A stretch of DNA of 64,000 nucleotides from contig CANFLV010000007.1 in NCBI GenBank assembly GCA_947448025.1, positions 1 to 64,000 of the forward strand. The letters run 5' to 3'. The notes below the pieces were generated by a model. The model worked only from the letters and a program-made list of their open reading frames with translations. It did no database searches and was not told the DNA's origin. The DNA comes from Oxalobacteraceae bacterium. GTDB lineage: Bacteria > Pseudomonadota > Gammaproteobacteria > Burkholderiales > Burkholderiaceae_D. The translations under genes were made by a program, and so were the position numbers. Below, one piece after another: positions 62,173 to 64,000 of the stretch (within the stretch, counting starts at the first letter, position 1; the number at the start of each line of letters is the position of its first letter).

Positions 62173-63410
62173 TGTTTTCCATTCGATCCCATGCCCTTCC
62201 TGTCATGAATGTACTGCAACGCACGATGTGCGCCCTTGTCGGTTCCGCGTGCCTGCTGATGTCGGTAGCGCACGCTACGCCGAGGGAAAAGTTGCACGCG
62301 CCGGCAGAAAAGCCGAACGCTGAAGCCATGCTGATCGATGTCTACAAGGCCCTGGGTGCGAATCATTTGCGCGATGCGATGACCAAGGCGGATGCGCTGG
62401 TCGCTGCGTATCCGACCTTCCGTCTGGGGCATTTGATCCGTGGCGACATGTTGCTGATGCAAACGCGTAATGTGGTCACACTGGGACCGGCAGATGGCCC
62501 GCAAGACAAGCTCAAGGATTTACGTGACGAAGCGATGGTGCGCCTCAATTCGCTGCGTGGCCGGCCAGATCCCGAGCTCGTGCCGCGCGCGATCCTGCAG
62601 ATGCGCGACGACCAGAAGCAGGTTTTGATCGTAGATGCGAAACGGTCGCGCCTTTACTTCTACGAGCACATCAATGGCAAGCTGAAGTTTGTCACGGACT
62701 ATTACATCAGCCAGGGCAAACTCGGCATCAACAAACTCAGGTCAGGCGACCAGAAGACGCCGGTCGGTGTCTACTACATCACCAGCCGTGTAGGTGGTCC
62801 GCATTTGCCGGACTTTTACGGGACTGGTGCCTTGCCGATCAATTATCCGAATGACTGGGACCGCCTGAATGGTCGCAGTGGTTCCGGTATCTGGCTGCAT
62901 GGCACGCCCAGCGATAACTATAGCCGTCCGCCCCTGTCTTCTGACGGCTGCGTGGTCTTGACGAACCAGGACCTGACGCGCCTGTCGGCCTTGGTCGAAG
63001 TCGGGAAAACCCCACTGGTCATCGCCGAGTCGGTCGAGTTCGTCAACAAGACCAAAGCGAACAATGACCGCAACAATGCGCTCAAAGTGGTCGAAGGCTG
63101 GCGCCGCGATTTTGAAAGCCTTGATGCCGGCCGCTTCATCTCGAATTATTCGAGCCAGTTCAAGGCCGAGCGCGGTGAGGATCGCCAAGCCTGGTTCAAC
63201 AAGCAATGGCAGCCCATGACCGGTGCGAAAAACGTCGCCATCAAGATGCGTGAGCTGACCTTGTTCCTGTATCCAGGGCGTGAAGACCTGCTGGTCAGCA
63301 CCTTCACAGAAGACGCGATGATCGACACAAACAAGATTTCCACGCGCAAGCGGCAATACTGGGCCAAGGAAGGTGAGCAGTGGCGCATCGTCTCTGAGTT
63401 CATCCTGTGA
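62172..63410 (+). CDS. L,D-transpeptidase (YkuD family) with C-terminal SnoaL-like domain
   Basis: A 412-residue exported protein. Signal sequence MCALVGSACLLMSVAHA ends near residue 35 if the ATG at 62172 is used; ATG 62205 is an alternative. The YkuD catalytic domain spans about 148-285, with His243 and the SSDGC motif ending at the catalytic Cys260. L,D-transpeptidases make 3-3 cross-links or attach proteins to peptidoglycan. The final 110 residues (NALKVVEGWRRDFESLDAGRFISNYS) resemble the end of the preceding TPR protein. It is the second gene of a two-gene operon. Confidence 0.94.
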   Translation: MFSIRSHALPVMNVLQRTMCALVGSACLLMSVAHATPREKLHAPAEKPNAEAMLIDVYKALGANHLRDAMTKADALVAAYPTFRLGHLIRGDMLLMQTRNVVTLGPADGPQDKLKDLRDEAMVRLNSLRGRPDPELVPRAILQMRDDQKQVLIVDAKRSRLYFYEHINGKLKFVTDYYISQGKLGINKLRSGDQKTPVGVYYITSRVGGPHLPDFYGTGALPINYPNDWDRLNGRSGSGIWLHGTPSDNYSRPPLSSDGCVVLTNQDLTRLSALVEVGKTPLVIAESVEFVNKTKANNDRNNALKVVEGWRRDFESLDAGRFISNYSSQFKAERGEDRQAWFNKQWQPMTGAKNVAIKMRELTLFLYPGREDLLVSTFTEDAMIDTNKISTRKRQYWAKEGEQWRIVSEFIL

Positions 63411-63426
63411 CGTGAAATTCAAGACA

Positions 63427-63450
63427 GGCTGGGGTCCACACGCCCCAGCC
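63427..63450. terminator. Hairpin between convergent genes
   Basis: GGCTGGGG / CCCCAGCC, a perfect eight-base stem with an eight-base loop, between the L,D-transpeptidase and the chemotaxis receptor genes. No T-run follows, so it is only a possible terminator. Confidence 0.5.
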
Positions 63451-63472
63451 CTGATGCAGGTCCATTACAAAT

Positions 63473-64000
63473 TCAGTCCCGCTTATAAATCCCGCATCCC
63501 ATCACCATATTCTGCGCAATGGCCACAATGAATGAGGTCTTCATTTCGACCTGACCCGTGAGTGGATTGGCGATCAAATAATCCACCCACGCGCCTTCAC
63601 TATCAGCGCCAGTGAAGGCATCGCGCACCAGCTTTGCACCATCGAGTCCCGGCAAGTCCCGCAGGAATGTTCCCACGCGTGCAGGCAGTCCGCCGCAGGC
63701 ATGATATTGACCCTGGCGATCGAAAGCGAAGATATACATGTCGCGATCGGCATAGGCGCCATCGGCGTTGGCGGTAATCATGGGCAGCGCATTCGTGCCA
63801 TAGGCGCGATATAGGCTGACGCCGCGTTTGACCAGCGCCAGTGCCTCGCCCGCGGTACCTTGGCGCAGTTTGAAGCCCTCTACAGATTTGCTTAGCGCGA
63901 TGGCTCTTTGCTCCATTCCCTGCGCAGAAAGTTTGGCGCGTTCGGCCATCTCGCCATTGCTTTTGGTGATGTCATCGAGCTGCTGTATGGCTGCGGATAT
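63473..64000 (-). CDS. Methyl-accepting chemotaxis protein, C-terminal end with Cache domain (partial)
   Basis: The minus-strand frame is open to the end of the window, so only the last 175 or so residues are seen. The first part (AAIQQLDDITKSNGEMAERA) is the end of the MCP signalling coiled coil; the rest is a single Cache-type sensor (ADRDMYIFAFDRQGQYHACG, then WVDYLIANPLTGQVEMKTSF and GCGIYKRD). A Cache domain after the signalling domain, not before it, would place the sensor in the cytoplasm. The ligand is unknown. The start of the gene is outside the window. Confidence 0.85.
   Translation of the reverse strand: MSAAIQQLDDITKSNGEMAERAKLSAQGMEQRAIALSKSVEGFKLRQGTAGEALALVKRGVSLYRAYGTNALPMITANADGAYADRDMYIFAFDRQGQYHACGGLPARVGTFLRDLPGLDGAKLVRDAFTGADSEGAWVDYLIANPLTGQVEMKTSFIVAIAQNMVMGCGIYKRD

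Overview
The window is a stretch of bacterial chromosome, probably from a betaproteobacterium of the order Burkholderiales and most likely the Oxalobacteraceae or a close relative. The basis is gene content and order: an orn / M48 protease / phhB / rsgA cluster, an intracellular polyhydroxybutyrate depolymerase with a Cys nucleophile, a 180-kDa-type NAD glutamate dehydrogenase, a complete arginine succinyltransferase (AST) pathway, and a chemotaxis receptor ending in a Cache domain. Base composition is fairly GC-rich and even, and almost all of it is coding. I found no rRNA, tRNA, CRISPR array, insertion sequence or prophage. The genus is inference; no 16S or marker gene is present to settle it.

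0-31 kb. The first 30 kb is mostly housekeeping: the end of a YhdP/AsmA-like envelope protein, a nitrilase-family amidase, tldD, then aroG preceded by what reads as a Phe/Tyr-codon attenuator (a leader peptide not listed among longer ORFs). A large, repetitive, unrecognised two-segment membrane protein follows, then yajQ, murB, a cupin, a GST, phaZ, a DUF1488-like protein, ppnP, an ABC-2 exporter, argF-argG (with a terminator-like hairpin directly against the argF start codon), the rsgA/phhB/M48 operon, orn, an orphan gene, a SEC-C protein, srkA, a likely 53-residue small protein, a secreted metallo-beta-lactamase-fold enzyme with a thioesterase, and a lysine-catabolism module (Lrp-type regulator divergent from a lysine 6-dehydrogenase-like gene and an ALDH7-type dehydrogenase).

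31-44 kb. This part is more accessory: a DUF4214 protein with proline heptads, a PhnA-type zinc ribbon protein, a Tat-exported amidase, a MetA-pathway-type outer-membrane transporter, an SDR and a tautomerase. Next is a two-gene operon for a single-pass periplasmic protein and an ion channel with two consecutive voltage-sensor domains but only one K+ selectivity filter; this is the most unusual architecture in the window. A LysR regulator then diverges from a LigB-type dioxygenase / cytochrome b561 / YceI / YceI operon, followed by pirin and ribA.

44-57 kb is one catabolic block: astC-astA-astD-astB, an APC amino-acid permease behind a good sigma70-like promoter, a 1,560-residue NAD-glutamate dehydrogenase, and astE. 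Together they would import arginine, convert it through succinylated intermediates to glutamate and succinate, and deaminate the glutamate to 2-oxoglutarate, which is also the amino acceptor AstC needs. Arginine synthesis (argF, argG) lies 26 kb away.

57-64 kb holds a GMC oxidoreductase convergent with and overlapping a SulP-STAS anion transporter, a pair of exported proteins (TPR protein and L,D-transpeptidase) that share a similar C-terminal domain, and the C-terminal end of a methyl-accepting chemotaxis protein running off the window.
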